This document shows, one piece after another, positions 53,607-61,619 of a stretch of DNA of 64,000 nt. This stretch comes from BOKV01 sp049289295 (GTDB taxonomy: Bacteria > Pseudomonadota > Alphaproteobacteria > Rhizobiales > Rhizobiaceae). The DNA lies in contig JBATLL010000124.1 of assembly GCA_049289295.1 (NCBI GenBank), forward strand, positions 124,001 to 188,000, read 5' to 3'. The notes beneath the pieces were generated by a model. The model was not told the DNA's origin. It ran no database searches and worked only from the letters and a program-made list of their open reading frames with translations. Position 1 is the first letter of the stretch. Each line of letters begins with the position of its first letter. The position numbers were made by a program, and so were the translations under genes.

Positions 53607-54005
53607 CTAGTTTTTGACGTCGTGAATAATCGCGTCGACTTCGATCTCGATCATCATGCCAGGCGTGGTCAGACCCGCCTCCACACCGCTCGTGACGGGA
53701 TCAATTCCGCGAAAGGTTTCACCATGGGCGCGCACGAAATCGCCGCCGCCCTTGCTCATGTCACTCAGAAAGGCCCGCGTGCGCACGACATGGTGCATGG
53801 ACGCGCCAACTTCTCCCAGCGCCTCCTCGATACGACGGAAGATGAACATTGCTTGCGCATAGGTGTCACCGGGTGCATGCAGCTTGCCGCTCGGCTCTAT
53901 CGCTGTTGTTCCGGCAACAAACACGAACTGCCCTACCCGCTTGACCCGTGCATAGGAACCGATCTCTTCGAAGCGCCCGCCAGTCTTGACCGTGCGCACT
54001 TCCAT
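53607..54005 (-). CDS. RidA (YjgF/YER057c) family enamine/imine deaminase
   Basis: A 132-residue small trimeric protein that hydrolyses reactive enamines and imines. Visible segments: FEEIGSYARVKRVGQFVFVAGTTAIEPSGKLHAPGDTYAQAMFIFRRIEEALGEVGASMHHVVRTRAFLSDM, with the conserved Arg in VRTRAF, and PGMMIEIEVDAIIHD at the end. It is the last gene of the microcompartment operon; its ATG overlaps the dehydrogenase stop. It suggests that an imine, perhaps from the divergent amine oxidase, is a pathway intermediate. Confidence 0.9.
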   Translation of the reverse strand: MEVRTVKTGGRFEEIGSYARVKRVGQFVFVAGTTAIEPSGKLHAPGDTYAQAMFIFRRIEEALGEVGASMHHVVRTRAFLSDMSKGGGDFVRAHGETFRGIDPVTSGVEAGLTTPGMMIEIEVDAIIHDVKN

Positions 54006-55198
54006 CAGCCTTCTCCAAGCCGCTTGCGAATGGCATCTGCCGCCTTGCGCACCATGATCATCTCGTCATCCGGCAAAGGCAGTTCCTCGACTGACAGCAC
54101 GCCTGACTTGCCAAGATGACACGGCACACCCAGTACAACACCACTGATACCGTATTCCCCGTCAAGCATGACGGAGACCGGGATCGTGCCAGCCCTGGCA
54201 CCGCGAATATGCTGTACCAGTTCGATTGAAGCATGCGCTGGCGCAAGTGTCGCGGACCCGGTCTTGCGAAGGGCCACGACCTGCCCGCCGCCAGTCACGG
54301 CATCACGCACACACGCATCGATCTGGCTTGCAGAAAGGAAATCGGCAAGCGGACGGCCCTTGATCCTGGCGCGCGAAACGATCGGTGCCATTTCATCACC
54401 ATGCGAACCAAGCGTAATGGCCTCTACATCGCCAGGCCCCACGCCCGCAGCCATCGCCAACGCATTTCTGAACCGGCTTGAATCAAGCGTTCCCGCCATT
54501 CCCAGCACCCGCTCGCGCGGAAAGCCGGTGGCGCGCAGCATTTCGACTGTCATTTCATCGAGCGGGTTTGTCACGACGATCACGATTGCATCCGGCGCAT
54601 GCGCCTTCAGCGCTTCAGCCGCGCCACGGATCACACGCGCATTGACGTCAATGAGGTCTGCCCGGCTCATCCCCGGCGTGCGAGGACGTCCCGCAGTCAC
54701 GATCACCACTTCGCTTCCCGCGATCAGTGACAGGTCAGATCCACCCGAGGCACGCGTCCGCGTTCCGGTAATGCCACTGGCATGATTGAGATCAAGCGCC
54801 ACCGATTCCGCCATGCCCGGCACGATGTCGCAAAGCACGATGTGATCGGCAATGTCGCCATTGGCGGCCAGATGCGCGATGTTTGATCCAACACCACCCG
54901 CGCCAATCAGTCCAAGCCTTGATATTCGTCTTGCCGGACCTGCAGCCGGCCCCTTTTTCGGGCTGATCCATCTGGGTGCGCGGCGATAGAGGCTGCGCAT
55001 CATTGCGCTCGAACCGTCCACTCGCATCACGGCGGGCTTTTCGAGCGGGCCATTGACGAGGCGGATGCCAAGCCGTTCCGCTGTCTCGCGAGCCAGATCG
55101 GTAACGATATCGCCCGTCAGAACCTCAAGCACGAGCTTGCCGGAGCGACGCACTCCGCTGACATGTTCCGCGCCTATGACCCGGGGCTTCTTCGCCAT
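54005..55198 (-). CDS. Malate/lactate dehydrogenase family protein with N-terminal extension, microcompartment-associated
   Basis: A 397-residue NAD-dependent 2-hydroxyacid dehydrogenase. The catalytic part starts near residue 90: GLIGAGGVGSNIAHLA (NAD), AGRPRTPGMSRADLIDVN (the PRxPGMSRxDL form of malate-type specificity), NPLDEMTVEML, LGMAGTLDSSRF and TLGSHGDEMAP (catalytic His). The first 90 residues are extra: an amphipathic segment GDIVTDLARETAERLGIRLV and a basic, Pro-rich linker. Such a part could target the enzyme to the shell. Inside the compartment it could recycle NADH made by the aldehyde dehydrogenase. ATG shares bases with the BMC-T stop. Confidence 0.88.
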   Translation of the reverse strand: MAKKPRVIGAEHVSGVRRSGKLVLEVLTGDIVTDLARETAERLGIRLVNGPLEKPAVMRVDGSSAMMRSLYRRAPRWISPKKGPAAGPARRISRLGLIGAGGVGSNIAHLAANGDIADHIVLCDIVPGMAESVALDLNHASGITGTRTRASGGSDLSLIAGSEVVIVTAGRPRTPGMSRADLIDVNARVIRGAAEALKAHAPDAIVIVVTNPLDEMTVEMLRATGFPRERVLGMAGTLDSSRFRNALAMAAGVGPGDVEAITLGSHGDEMAPIVSRARIKGRPLADFLSASQIDACVRDAVTGGGQVVALRKTGSATLAPAHASIELVQHIRGARAGTIPVSVMLDGEYGISGVVLGVPCHLGKSGVLSVEELPLPDDEMIMVRKAADAIRKRLGEG

Positions 55199-55824
55199 TA
55201 CTCAGCTTTTCCGTCCACTGCCTCAACCGCGCGTGTCGCCGCCTGCATGGCGGTCACGACCGAATCCTCTGTTCCCGAAATGAACAGGCGCCCGAAACGA
55301 CCGACAGCGCGCACTTCGACAATGTCGATCTCGGCCGATTTCTCCGCTTCGTTGGCTGCAATCGAGACATAGGCCGCTGGCGCAACCTCGAGAATGCCAA
55401 GCGTCTGGCCGGGCACCAGCAAAGAGCCCTTGCGCCACTTGTTGAGAAGCTGCGCCTGATAGGGTTCCACCGAAGTGATCACCTGTGTGGACGCAACCAC
55501 CGGCTTGACCCGGTCGCTCATCGACGCACCCAGTTCGGCAAGGATCGCCTCGCGCGCTGCCGTGACTTCCGCATTGGATGGCGAGCGCAGGATGAAGAAG
55601 CCGAACTCGCGTTCGACGATCTGGGATGTGGCTTCGACCGAACTGGCTTTCAGTGCCCGGTCGATCAGCTTGAAGACGCCGTTGCCTGGCGCAAGTTCGC
55701 CGATCAGCACCGTGTCGCCGGAAAGGGGGATGGACCCCTGAACCGTGGCACCATTATAGGCCGCAAATTTCGGCTGCAGATTGTCGATCTGCATCAGCGC
55801 GCGGATGGTAATGTTGGAAGACAT
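55198..55824 (-). CDS. BMC-T shell protein (tandem BMC domains, pseudohexameric trimer)
   Basis: A 208-residue microcompartment shell protein. Two BMC folds in a row: residues about 5-95 (ITIRALMQIDNLQPKFAAYNGATVQGSIPLSGDTVLIGELAPGNGVFKLIDRALKAS) and about 100-205 (GQTLGILEVAPAAYVSIAANEAEKSAEIDIVEVRAVGRFGRLFISGTEDSVVTAMQAATRAVEAV). Trimers of such proteins form facet tiles with larger, sometimes gated, pores. It lies between the aldehyde dehydrogenase and malate-dehydrogenase-like genes, with a two-base gap upstream. Confidence 0.9.
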   Translation of the reverse strand: MSSNITIRALMQIDNLQPKFAAYNGATVQGSIPLSGDTVLIGELAPGNGVFKLIDRALKASSVEATSQIVEREFGFFILRSPSNAEVTAAREAILAELGASMSDRVKPVVASTQVITSVEPYQAQLLNKWRKGSLLVPGQTLGILEVAPAAYVSIAANEAEKSAEIDIVEVRAVGRFGRLFISGTEDSVVTAMQAATRAVEAVDGKAE

Positions 55825-55826
55825 GC

Positions 55827-57206
55827 TTACTCTCCGTATTCGTCATAAATGTCGCGCCAGGGCCGATTTTCATATGCCACGCGCTTGATGTTGATGAGAT
55901 GGAGAGCGGTCACGTTGTCAGACGTGATCGAACCCGACCAGGTACCTGTGCCGAGCATGAAACTGGGTTCCAGCGCGGTCGAATAACCCATACCGCCCAT
56001 GATTGCGGGCGTGTTGACCAGCACGCGCCCCGTCGGAACGGTTGCATAGCGCGCCACCACCTGCGGATCATCGCAATGAATGCAGGCCGAATGGCCCCAG
56101 CCCTCGAACTTGGCAATGTTGTGCGACATCTCGATGCCGGTGGCTTCATCGCGCGCTTCATAGAAGGCGAGCACGGGATTGAGCTTTTCAGCCGAGAGCG
56201 GACGATGCCAGCCGATCTCCGTTTCCTCGGAGACGAGACAGCGCGTGCGAGGCGGAATGGAGAAATTCGCCTTCTTTGCCAGCGCTTCCGGTGACTGCCC
56301 GACATTTTCGGGATTCATCGCCTGCTTCGCGGTGAAGATCACCTTGGCCAGCCGGTCCGCTTCCTGCGGCGTCATGAAATAGGCGCCACGCATTTTCATT
56401 TCGTGGCGCAATTCGCGCGCGATCTGCCGGTCGGCAATGACCGCCTGTTCGGAAACGCAGGCCGTGCCATAGTCGAACGACTTCGATGTGATGATCTGCT
56501 CGGCGACTTCGCCCAGTTCACCCGCCTTCGAAGCATGCACATAGCACGGCACATTTCCTGCCCCGACCGCAAGTGTCGGCTTGCCGGAGGAATAGGCCGC
56601 GCGAACCATGCCCGGCCCGCCGGTCGCCATTACGACTGACGTGCGGCGATGGCGCATCAGTTCTGCCGTACCCTGGATCGTCACATGGTCGAGGCACTGG
56701 ATCAGGCCCTTGGGCGCACCCATCTGCTCGGCACATTCCGCCATGATGCGAACGGTCTCGATGCCGCTGCGCACACCACGCGGATGCGGGGCGCACACAA
56801 TCGCATTGCCCGCCTTCACTGCAGACAGCACCTTGTAGATGATCGTCGATGTCGGGTTGGTCACGGGAATGAGGGCCGCCACAACGCCCATCGGCTCGCC
56901 AATGGCAGCAACCTTGGCCGCATCATCGCGCCAAAGGACACCGAGTGTCGTAACACTGCTGAGATATTCGGCTACCGACAATGCGTTGAACAGGTTCTTG
57001 ACCCGCTTGTCCGCCACGTTGCCATATCCGGTTTCGTCAACGGCAAGCTGGCCGAGGCGCTTTGCTTCCGGTTCAATCGCTCTCGCCATTGCCGAGACAA
57101 TTTCATCGACACGCGCGGGATCGGTTCCAAGAAATGCCCTGTAGGCCTCGAACGACGTTTCCGCGCAATGTCTGGCGGAAGCAATCGACTTGAGATCATC
57201 GTCCAT
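55827..57206 (-). CDS. CoA-acylating aldehyde dehydrogenase, microcompartment type (EutE/PduP-like)
   Basis: A 459-residue enzyme converting an aldehyde, NAD and CoA into acyl-CoA and NADH. Marks: GEPMGVVAALIPVTNPTSTIIYKVLSAVKAGNAIVCAPHPRG, MATGGPGMVRAAYSSGKPTLAVGAGNVPCYV and the nucleophile Cys in KSFDYGTACVSEQAVI. It lacks the glutamate-base motif of hydrolytic enzymes, as EutE and PduP do. ATG 57206 overlaps the previous gene by 11 bases. The N-terminal helix (DDLKSIASARHCAETSFEAY) could serve as an encapsulation peptide. This is the expected signature enzyme of a metabolosome. Confidence 0.92.
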   Translation of the reverse strand: MDDDLKSIASARHCAETSFEAYRAFLGTDPARVDEIVSAMARAIEPEAKRLGQLAVDETGYGNVADKRVKNLFNALSVAEYLSSVTTLGVLWRDDAAKVAAIGEPMGVVAALIPVTNPTSTIIYKVLSAVKAGNAIVCAPHPRGVRSGIETVRIMAECAEQMGAPKGLIQCLDHVTIQGTAELMRHRRTSVVMATGGPGMVRAAYSSGKPTLAVGAGNVPCYVHASKAGELGEVAEQIITSKSFDYGTACVSEQAVIADRQIARELRHEMKMRGAYFMTPQEADRLAKVIFTAKQAMNPENVGQSPEALAKKANFSIPPRTRCLVSEETEIGWHRPLSAEKLNPVLAFYEARDEATGIEMSHNIAKFEGWGHSACIHCDDPQVVARYATVPTGRVLVNTPAIMGGMGYSTALEPSFMLGTGTWSGSITSDNVTALHLINIKRVAYENRPWRDIYDEYGE

Positions 57207-58401
57207 CAACGCCCCCTCCTGCAATGGCATCAAGCACCCGGCGGGCATCCTCGATCTGGCTCGGCATCACGCCGATGGTCGAAAGGCGACGCCCGGCGCT
57301 TTGGATATCTGCCGCAAGCACTGTGGAGGCCAGCGCAATCATGGCTTCGGTCGCAGGCGCTTCAATGCCGGCAACATCCGCAGCTGACCGGAGCGGCACA
57401 AGCGAACCAATCGTCCCGCAACGCACCAGCTTCAGCGCTTCCTGTGCACCAGGCACCTTGCGGCTGCCCGGCCCTCTCTGGCTTCCCGCATGAATGTCGA
57501 GCCATTCATCATCCGTTGGCAGATCGCGTATGCCGAAGCGGCTGGCGACCTTGCGTCTTTCATCGGCAAGCCGTGAAATGACCTTTCGGTGGCTTTCGCC
57601 GATCAGGGCGCGGAACGTCCGGTTCTCTTCCAGTGCATTCGCACCTTCAGGCACGCCTGGCATCGAATTGGCTGCAGCAGGTCCGCCAAGCAACAATGCC
57701 GGAATCTCCACCAGGCCCGACCCATCGGCAAAACCGCTTTGAACCGTGCTTGAGACTGGCCGCACATTGCCAAGCAGGGCGCCGACCGCTTCGACGGCCT
57801 GCAGTCTGCCCGCTGGCAGGCTGGCCGCAGCAGCAGGAACACTTGCCGACAGATTGAGCGTGCTTCCCGATTCCTCGATCCAGAAAGGCAGGTTCTGGAC
57901 TTCCACGATGGTATAGTCCGCGGCACATCCCCCCACCCGCAGCAACCAGGCAGCTTCTGCCGCCCCAAGGCTGCGGCCGGGTGCAAGCACCAGCACCTGC
58001 CCATCGACCAGATGATCGGCCAGAACCATCGCATAGGTTCGCTGCTTGTGCACCGGCCCGGTCAGAAACACGGCTTGCGCGCCTGAAACAGCCCTGTCCA
58101 GTTCTCCGGTTGTCATGATGGACGGTATGCCTTCACGATCAACCTGGTAGGTGCCGACCGGCCCGTCGCCACGCAAAGTCACTCCGCCGCGCGAACGCAA
58201 CAGTTCCAGTTCGCCACCATAAGCGGAGAACAGGCTGACCTTGACGCCCTTTGACAGGCACAACGCGGCAAGCATCCTTGCATCCGCGCCACCGCCCAGG
58301 ATGGCAACGCTGGCGAACCGGCTCGCACCGGCTGATGCCTGCCGACCGCCCGGGCCTGTCGCCATCGCATTGGCGAACTCTTCAAACGCGTTTGCGCTCA
58401 T
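57196..58401 (-). CDS. Octopine/nopaline (opine) dehydrogenase-like protein
   Basis: A 401-residue NAD(P)-binding protein. The N-terminal Rossmann motif is SVAILGGGADARMLAALCLSKGVKVSLFSAYGGELELLRSRGGVTLRG; AVFLTGPVHKQRTYAMVLADHLVDGQVLVLAPGRSLGAAEAAWLL matches the opine-dehydrogenase N-domain pattern, and the helical C-domain has HRKVISRLADERRKVASRFGI. Opine dehydrogenases join or split an amino acid and a 2-oxo acid through an imine. The C-terminal part is divergent, so function is uncertain. It lies between BMC-H and aldehyde dehydrogenase, so it is probably a cargo or pathway enzyme. Confidence 0.7.
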   Translation of the reverse strand: MSANAFEEFANAMATGPGGRQASAGASRFASVAILGGGADARMLAALCLSKGVKVSLFSAYGGELELLRSRGGVTLRGDGPVGTYQVDREGIPSIMTTGELDRAVSGAQAVFLTGPVHKQRTYAMVLADHLVDGQVLVLAPGRSLGAAEAAWLLRVGGCAADYTIVEVQNLPFWIEESGSTLNLSASVPAAAASLPAGRLQAVEAVGALLGNVRPVSSTVQSGFADGSGLVEIPALLLGGPAAANSMPGVPEGANALEENRTFRALIGESHRKVISRLADERRKVASRFGIRDLPTDDEWLDIHAGSQRGPGSRKVPGAQEALKLVRCGTIGSLVPLRSAADVAGIEAPATEAMIALASTVLAADIQSAGRRLSTIGVMPSQIEDARRVLDAIAGGGVDGR

Positions 58402-58433
58402 GTTCAGATGCTTTCGCGGTGAGACTCAGATTG

Positions 58434-58742
58434 TCACGAAGCAGAGCCAGCGCCCAGGCTGGCAATGATTGCTTCGAGTTCGTCATGCGGACGCGGAATG
58501 ACATGCACCGCAACCACTTCACCAACCTTGTTCGCTGCGACAGAACCCGCATCGGTCGCTGCCTTCACGGCACCAACTTCGCCTCGGACCATGATCGACA
58601 CCAGGCCGCCACCGGCCTTTGTCTGGCCCACGATGGTCACGCTTGCTGCCTTGACCATCGCGTCAGCTGCTTCAATTGCGGCCACCAGGCCACGGGTTTC
58701 GATCATTCCAAGTGCCATCTGGCCACTTACCGGTTTCGCCAT
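58434..58742 (-). CDS. BMC-H shell protein (hexamer)
   Basis: A 102-residue single-domain shell protein forming flat hexamers. The classic sequence is clear: QMALGMIETRGLVAAIEAADAMVKAASVTIVGQTKAGGGLVSIMVRGEVGAVKAATDAGSVAANKVGEVVAVHVIPRPHDELEAI. The pore loop reads KAGGG. It is the only BMC-H gene in the window, one base after the BMC-P gene. Confidence 0.96.
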   Translation of the reverse strand: MAKPVSGQMALGMIETRGLVAAIEAADAMVKAASVTIVGQTKAGGGLVSIMVRGEVGAVKAATDAGSVAANKVGEVVAVHVIPRPHDELEAIIASLGAGSAS

Positions 58743-58743
58743 T

Positions 58744-59052
58744 TCACTTCTTCCTTGTGCTGGACGTTACGTTACTGCCTGCGCTTTCACGCATGTCGAT
58801 ATGATCGACTATGGCGGCGACCGCCATGTCGACCGGAATGCCGGCCACTTTCGCGGGCAGCCTTGCCGCTGACCCCGAAACGAGAAGAACGATGTCACCG
58901 ACACCTGCCGAACAGGTGTCCGCAGCAATGACAGATGCTTCGAGTACATTGCCCCGGCCGTCTTCAACATCAGCGACAAGGAGTGTGATCCCGGAGAGCC
59001 GGGCATCCTTTACCGTCGCAGTTACGGTGCCGATGATTCGACCGATCTTCAT
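58744..59052 (-). CDS. BMC-P shell protein (EutN/CcmL pentamer)
   Basis: A 102-residue vertex protein that caps the icosahedral corners. MKIGRIIGTVTATVKDARLSGITLLVADVEDGRGNVLEASVIAADTCSAGVGDIVLLVSGSAAR is the EutN/CcmL beta-barrel pattern (GxVxxTxK, then VGDxVLxxxGSxAR). The C-terminal tail (SAGSNVTSSTRKK) is basic. With BMC-H and BMC-T it completes the minimum set for a closed shell. Confidence 0.94.
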   Translation of the reverse strand: MKIGRIIGTVTATVKDARLSGITLLVADVEDGRGNVLEASVIAADTCSAGVGDIVLLVSGSAARLPAKVAGIPVDMAVAAIVDHIDMRESAGSNVTSSTRKK

Positions 59053-59061
59053 GTGACTGAC

Positions 59062-60358
59062 CTAGAAGTTGGTGATGTAGCGCTGCGTTTCGACCGGCGT
59101 TACCTGGTTGGCGATGAAGCCAACCTCACGCTCGGACTGCTGGCAGTAGATTTCGTGCAGGTGTTCACCCAGCACATCCTTGAGGAAGTCCGAACCACGC
59201 ATCAGCGCGATCGCCTCCGAGATATCCATCGGGATTGGCGAAGCATCGGCCTCTTCATAGGCGTTGCCGGTGCACATCTGCGTCGGCTGCATTTTCTGCT
59301 CGATGCCGTCGAGACCCGCCGCGATTTCCGCAGCAAGCAGGATGTAGGGATTTGCATCCGCGCCTGAATCGCGCTTCTCCGCGCGCACCGCAGTGTCGCT
59401 GCCCTCGATGATACGAATGCCAACCGTCCGATTGTCCGGACCCCAGCTGTTGTTGATCGGGCAGAAGGTATAGGGCCGCCTTGCGCCGGAAGCCGTTTGG
59501 TGTTGGTGAACCGCAAAGCGACATTTCCGCCATGCGCTTCTGCAGGCCGGCAACGAAATGGCGCCCGGTCTGATTGAGCTTGCCCTTGTCGGCGAACACG
59601 TTCTTGCCGTCCTTCCACAACGAATAATGCGTGTGGAAGCCGCTTCCCGACTGGTCGATGAAGGGCTTGGGCATGAAGGTAGCGACATAGCCGTGAATGT
59701 CTGCGAGCTGTTTGACGAGGGTACGGAACTTCACCACCCGGTCGGCTGACTCCAGCGCCTCGCCGTAGCGAATGTTCACCTCGACCTGACCCGGCGCATA
59801 TTCCGGATTGGACTGTTCGATCGGGATGCCAGCTTCGTTGATCTGCTGGCGAATCGGTCCCAGCACATGCTCCATCTGGGCAGCGCGAACCAGCGAATAG
59901 ACCTGGATATCCTTGTCCTTGGGCTGCAATGTTTCGGGATCAAGCAGGTAGAATTCCAGTTCGCATCCCACGCTCACGGAATATCCCATCGCCCTGGCCC
60001 TATCTAGCTGGCGAATGAGTGCATTGCGCGGGTCTAGCGGGATTGGTTTGTGATCCATCCCTTCGATACGACCGAGGCAGAAAGCAACGCCTGGTTCCCA
60101 CGGGAGCGCAACAGGTTCCGAGGCGGGGAACATGTGCATGTCCGGGTAACCGTTCGAGAAGTTGACATAGGGCGTGTCCCACACGTCGCAGGTCATGTCG
60201 ATTGCAAACAGCGCAATGGAGAGCGCATTGCCCCCTTCGCACATCGTGTCCCAGTGGCTCGCGGGAATGCGCTTGCCGCGCATGATCCCGTTGAGATCAC
60301 CCACACCCATGGAAATGGTATGCGTGCCCGCTGGAAGCTTGAATTTCTTTCCCGCCAT
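59062..60358 (-). pseudogene. Glutamine synthetase family gamma-glutamyl ligase (PuuA/IpuC-like), single-base frameshift
   Basis: About 431 residues once one extra base is ignored. The first part (ATG 60358, GGGAGGG upstream) has GDLNGIMRGKRIP, LEFYLLDPET, EQSNPEYAPGQVEVNIRYGEALESADRVV and GSGFHTHYSLWKDG (ATP/metal site). At about 59479-59480 one extra base shifts the frame after SPTPNGFRRK; the other frame continues RPYTFCPINNSWGPDNRTVGIRII to the stop at 59062. The family adds glutamate to amines with ATP. Either this copy is broken, losing the NRT active-site region, or there is a base-call error. First gene of the microcompartment operon. Confidence 0.88.
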
Positions 60359-60392
60359 TTTCTTCCCTCCCGAAACGCCTTGCGAAGCGTGT

Positions 60393-60412
60393 GTATCCTG
60401 AATACAGTATGC
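60393..60412. promoter_or_regulatory. 20-bp operator in the divergent glutamine synthetase/amine oxidase promoter
   Basis: GTATCCTGAATACAGTATGC, 34 bases before the ligase ATG and 31 bases before the oxidase ATG, so nearly central. Same consensus as 53536-53555. It could set the expression of both directions and of the importer. Confidence 0.65.
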
Positions 60413-60443
60413 AGAAAGCGGTCGGGAGTTCAAGGGGTATCCT

Positions 60444-61580
60444 ATGAAAGGTGAAGCAATTGTCGTCGGCGCAGGCATCGCCGGAACCATGACAGCGCTT
60501 TCGCTGGCACGGCGCGGTGTGCGCACCAGATTGATCGACAGATGGGAGCCAGGCCATTCCCGCGCCTCCTCGTCGGACTACAACCGGGTGATCCGCTCCA
60601 TCCATGGCCGCGATGAATTCTACACGAAATGGGCTCGCGAAGCCCGGCTGCGCTGGCTGGAACTGCAGGCGGAAACCGGACAGAGACTCTACTATGAATG
60701 CGGCGCGCTGATCCTGGCGACCAAGGAGCATTGCCACTGGGAAGACGCCACGGCAGAAACCTTCACGAAGCTCGGCGTCCCCTTTCACCGCTTCTCGCAG
60801 GACGAGATCGCCGTGCGCTTCCCGCAGTTCGATCCTTCCAGCATTTCCTATGCGCTCTACGAGCCTCAAGCTGGCATGGTCATGGCCCATCGCGCGGTCA
60901 TTACCGGCATCGACCTGTTCCGCAAGGCCGGTGGCAAGGTCGAGCGTGGTCACGTCACGACGGATGCCAGCGAGCGCCTGATGCTCGACGGCAAACCGCT
61001 TGAATCCGACCTGGTCGTCGTTTCAACAGGCCCGTGGATGGGCGAAATGTACCCGCGCACCGTCAAGCCACTTTCAGTCGTTATCGGTGTCAACGTACTT
61101 TACACCTCGACACCAGACGGCAGCACGGCTTTCGACCAGGCCAACATGCCCTGCTGGATCGACCATGGCCAAGGCTCGTTCGGCCTGCCCTCCGTCGAGG
61201 GTTCAGGCGTCAAGGCGGCAGTGGTGATCCCTGACAAGATCGACCTTGATCAGGACGAACGCCTCATTCGGCGCGAAACGCTGAGCCGGACGCGAAGCTA
61301 TATCCGCAAGCGTTTCCCCGGCCTTGTGGGCCAGCCGGTTGTCGACTCGAAGTTCAATCAGATTTCACTGACACCGGACACGCATTTCATCGTCGACTGG
61401 CACCCCCAGCACAAGAACGTGCTGCTAGCTGGCGGCTGTTCCGGCCACCTGTTCAAGCATGGTCCGGTGTTCGGTGATTTCGTGGCAGGTGTCGGCATGC
61501 GCGATCACTCGACGGCAGACCGCTTCAAGCTCGGACCACGCAGGAAACTGTCGCCGAAGGAAAGCCCATCCGGCAGGTAA
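60444..61580 (+). CDS. FAD-dependent amine/amino-acid oxidase, DAO family (sarcosine oxidase-like)
   Basis: A 378-residue flavoenzyme: AIVVGAGIAGTMTALSLARRGVRTRLIDRWEPGHSRASSSDYNRVIRSIHG (FAD motif and the SRxxS...RxIR stretch of monomeric sarcosine oxidase/N-methyltryptophan oxidase), GMVMAHRAVITGI, and FIVDWHPQHKNVLLAGGCSGHLFKHGPVFGDFVAG at the C-terminus. It oxidises a C-N bond to an imine. It shares its promoter region with the microcompartment operon and likely makes, from an N-substituted amino acid or gamma-glutamyl amide, the aldehyde used there. Confidence 0.9.
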   Translation: MKGEAIVVGAGIAGTMTALSLARRGVRTRLIDRWEPGHSRASSSDYNRVIRSIHGRDEFYTKWAREARLRWLELQAETGQRLYYECGALILATKEHCHWEDATAETFTKLGVPFHRFSQDEIAVRFPQFDPSSISYALYEPQAGMVMAHRAVITGIDLFRKAGGKVERGHVTTDASERLMLDGKPLESDLVVVSTGPWMGEMYPRTVKPLSVVIGVNVLYTSTPDGSTAFDQANMPCWIDHGQGSFGLPSVEGSGVKAAVVIPDKIDLDQDERLIRRETLSRTRSYIRKRFPGLVGQPVVDSKFNQISLTPDTHFIVDWHPQHKNVLLAGGCSGHLFKHGPVFGDFVAGVGMRDHSTADRFKLGPRRKLSPKESPSGR

Positions 61581-61581
61581 T

Positions 61582-61597
61582 GCCCGGCCTTCCGGGC
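61582..61597 (+). terminator. Short hairpin between convergent oxidase and amidotransferase genes
   Basis: GCCCGG-CCTT-CCGGGC directly after the oxidase stop. It is a compact 6-bp stem without a U-run, so it is a weak terminator at best, usable in both directions. Confidence 0.45.
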
Positions 61598-61619
61598 CGC
61601 AATCGAAGAATGGGAAAGC

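Noticed and set aside
56649..57581. 310-codon plus-strand frame opposite the aldehyde dehydrogenase and opine-dehydrogenase-like genes
   Set aside because: It spans two real genes and their junction, and its product is low-complexity His/Arg/Gln-rich.
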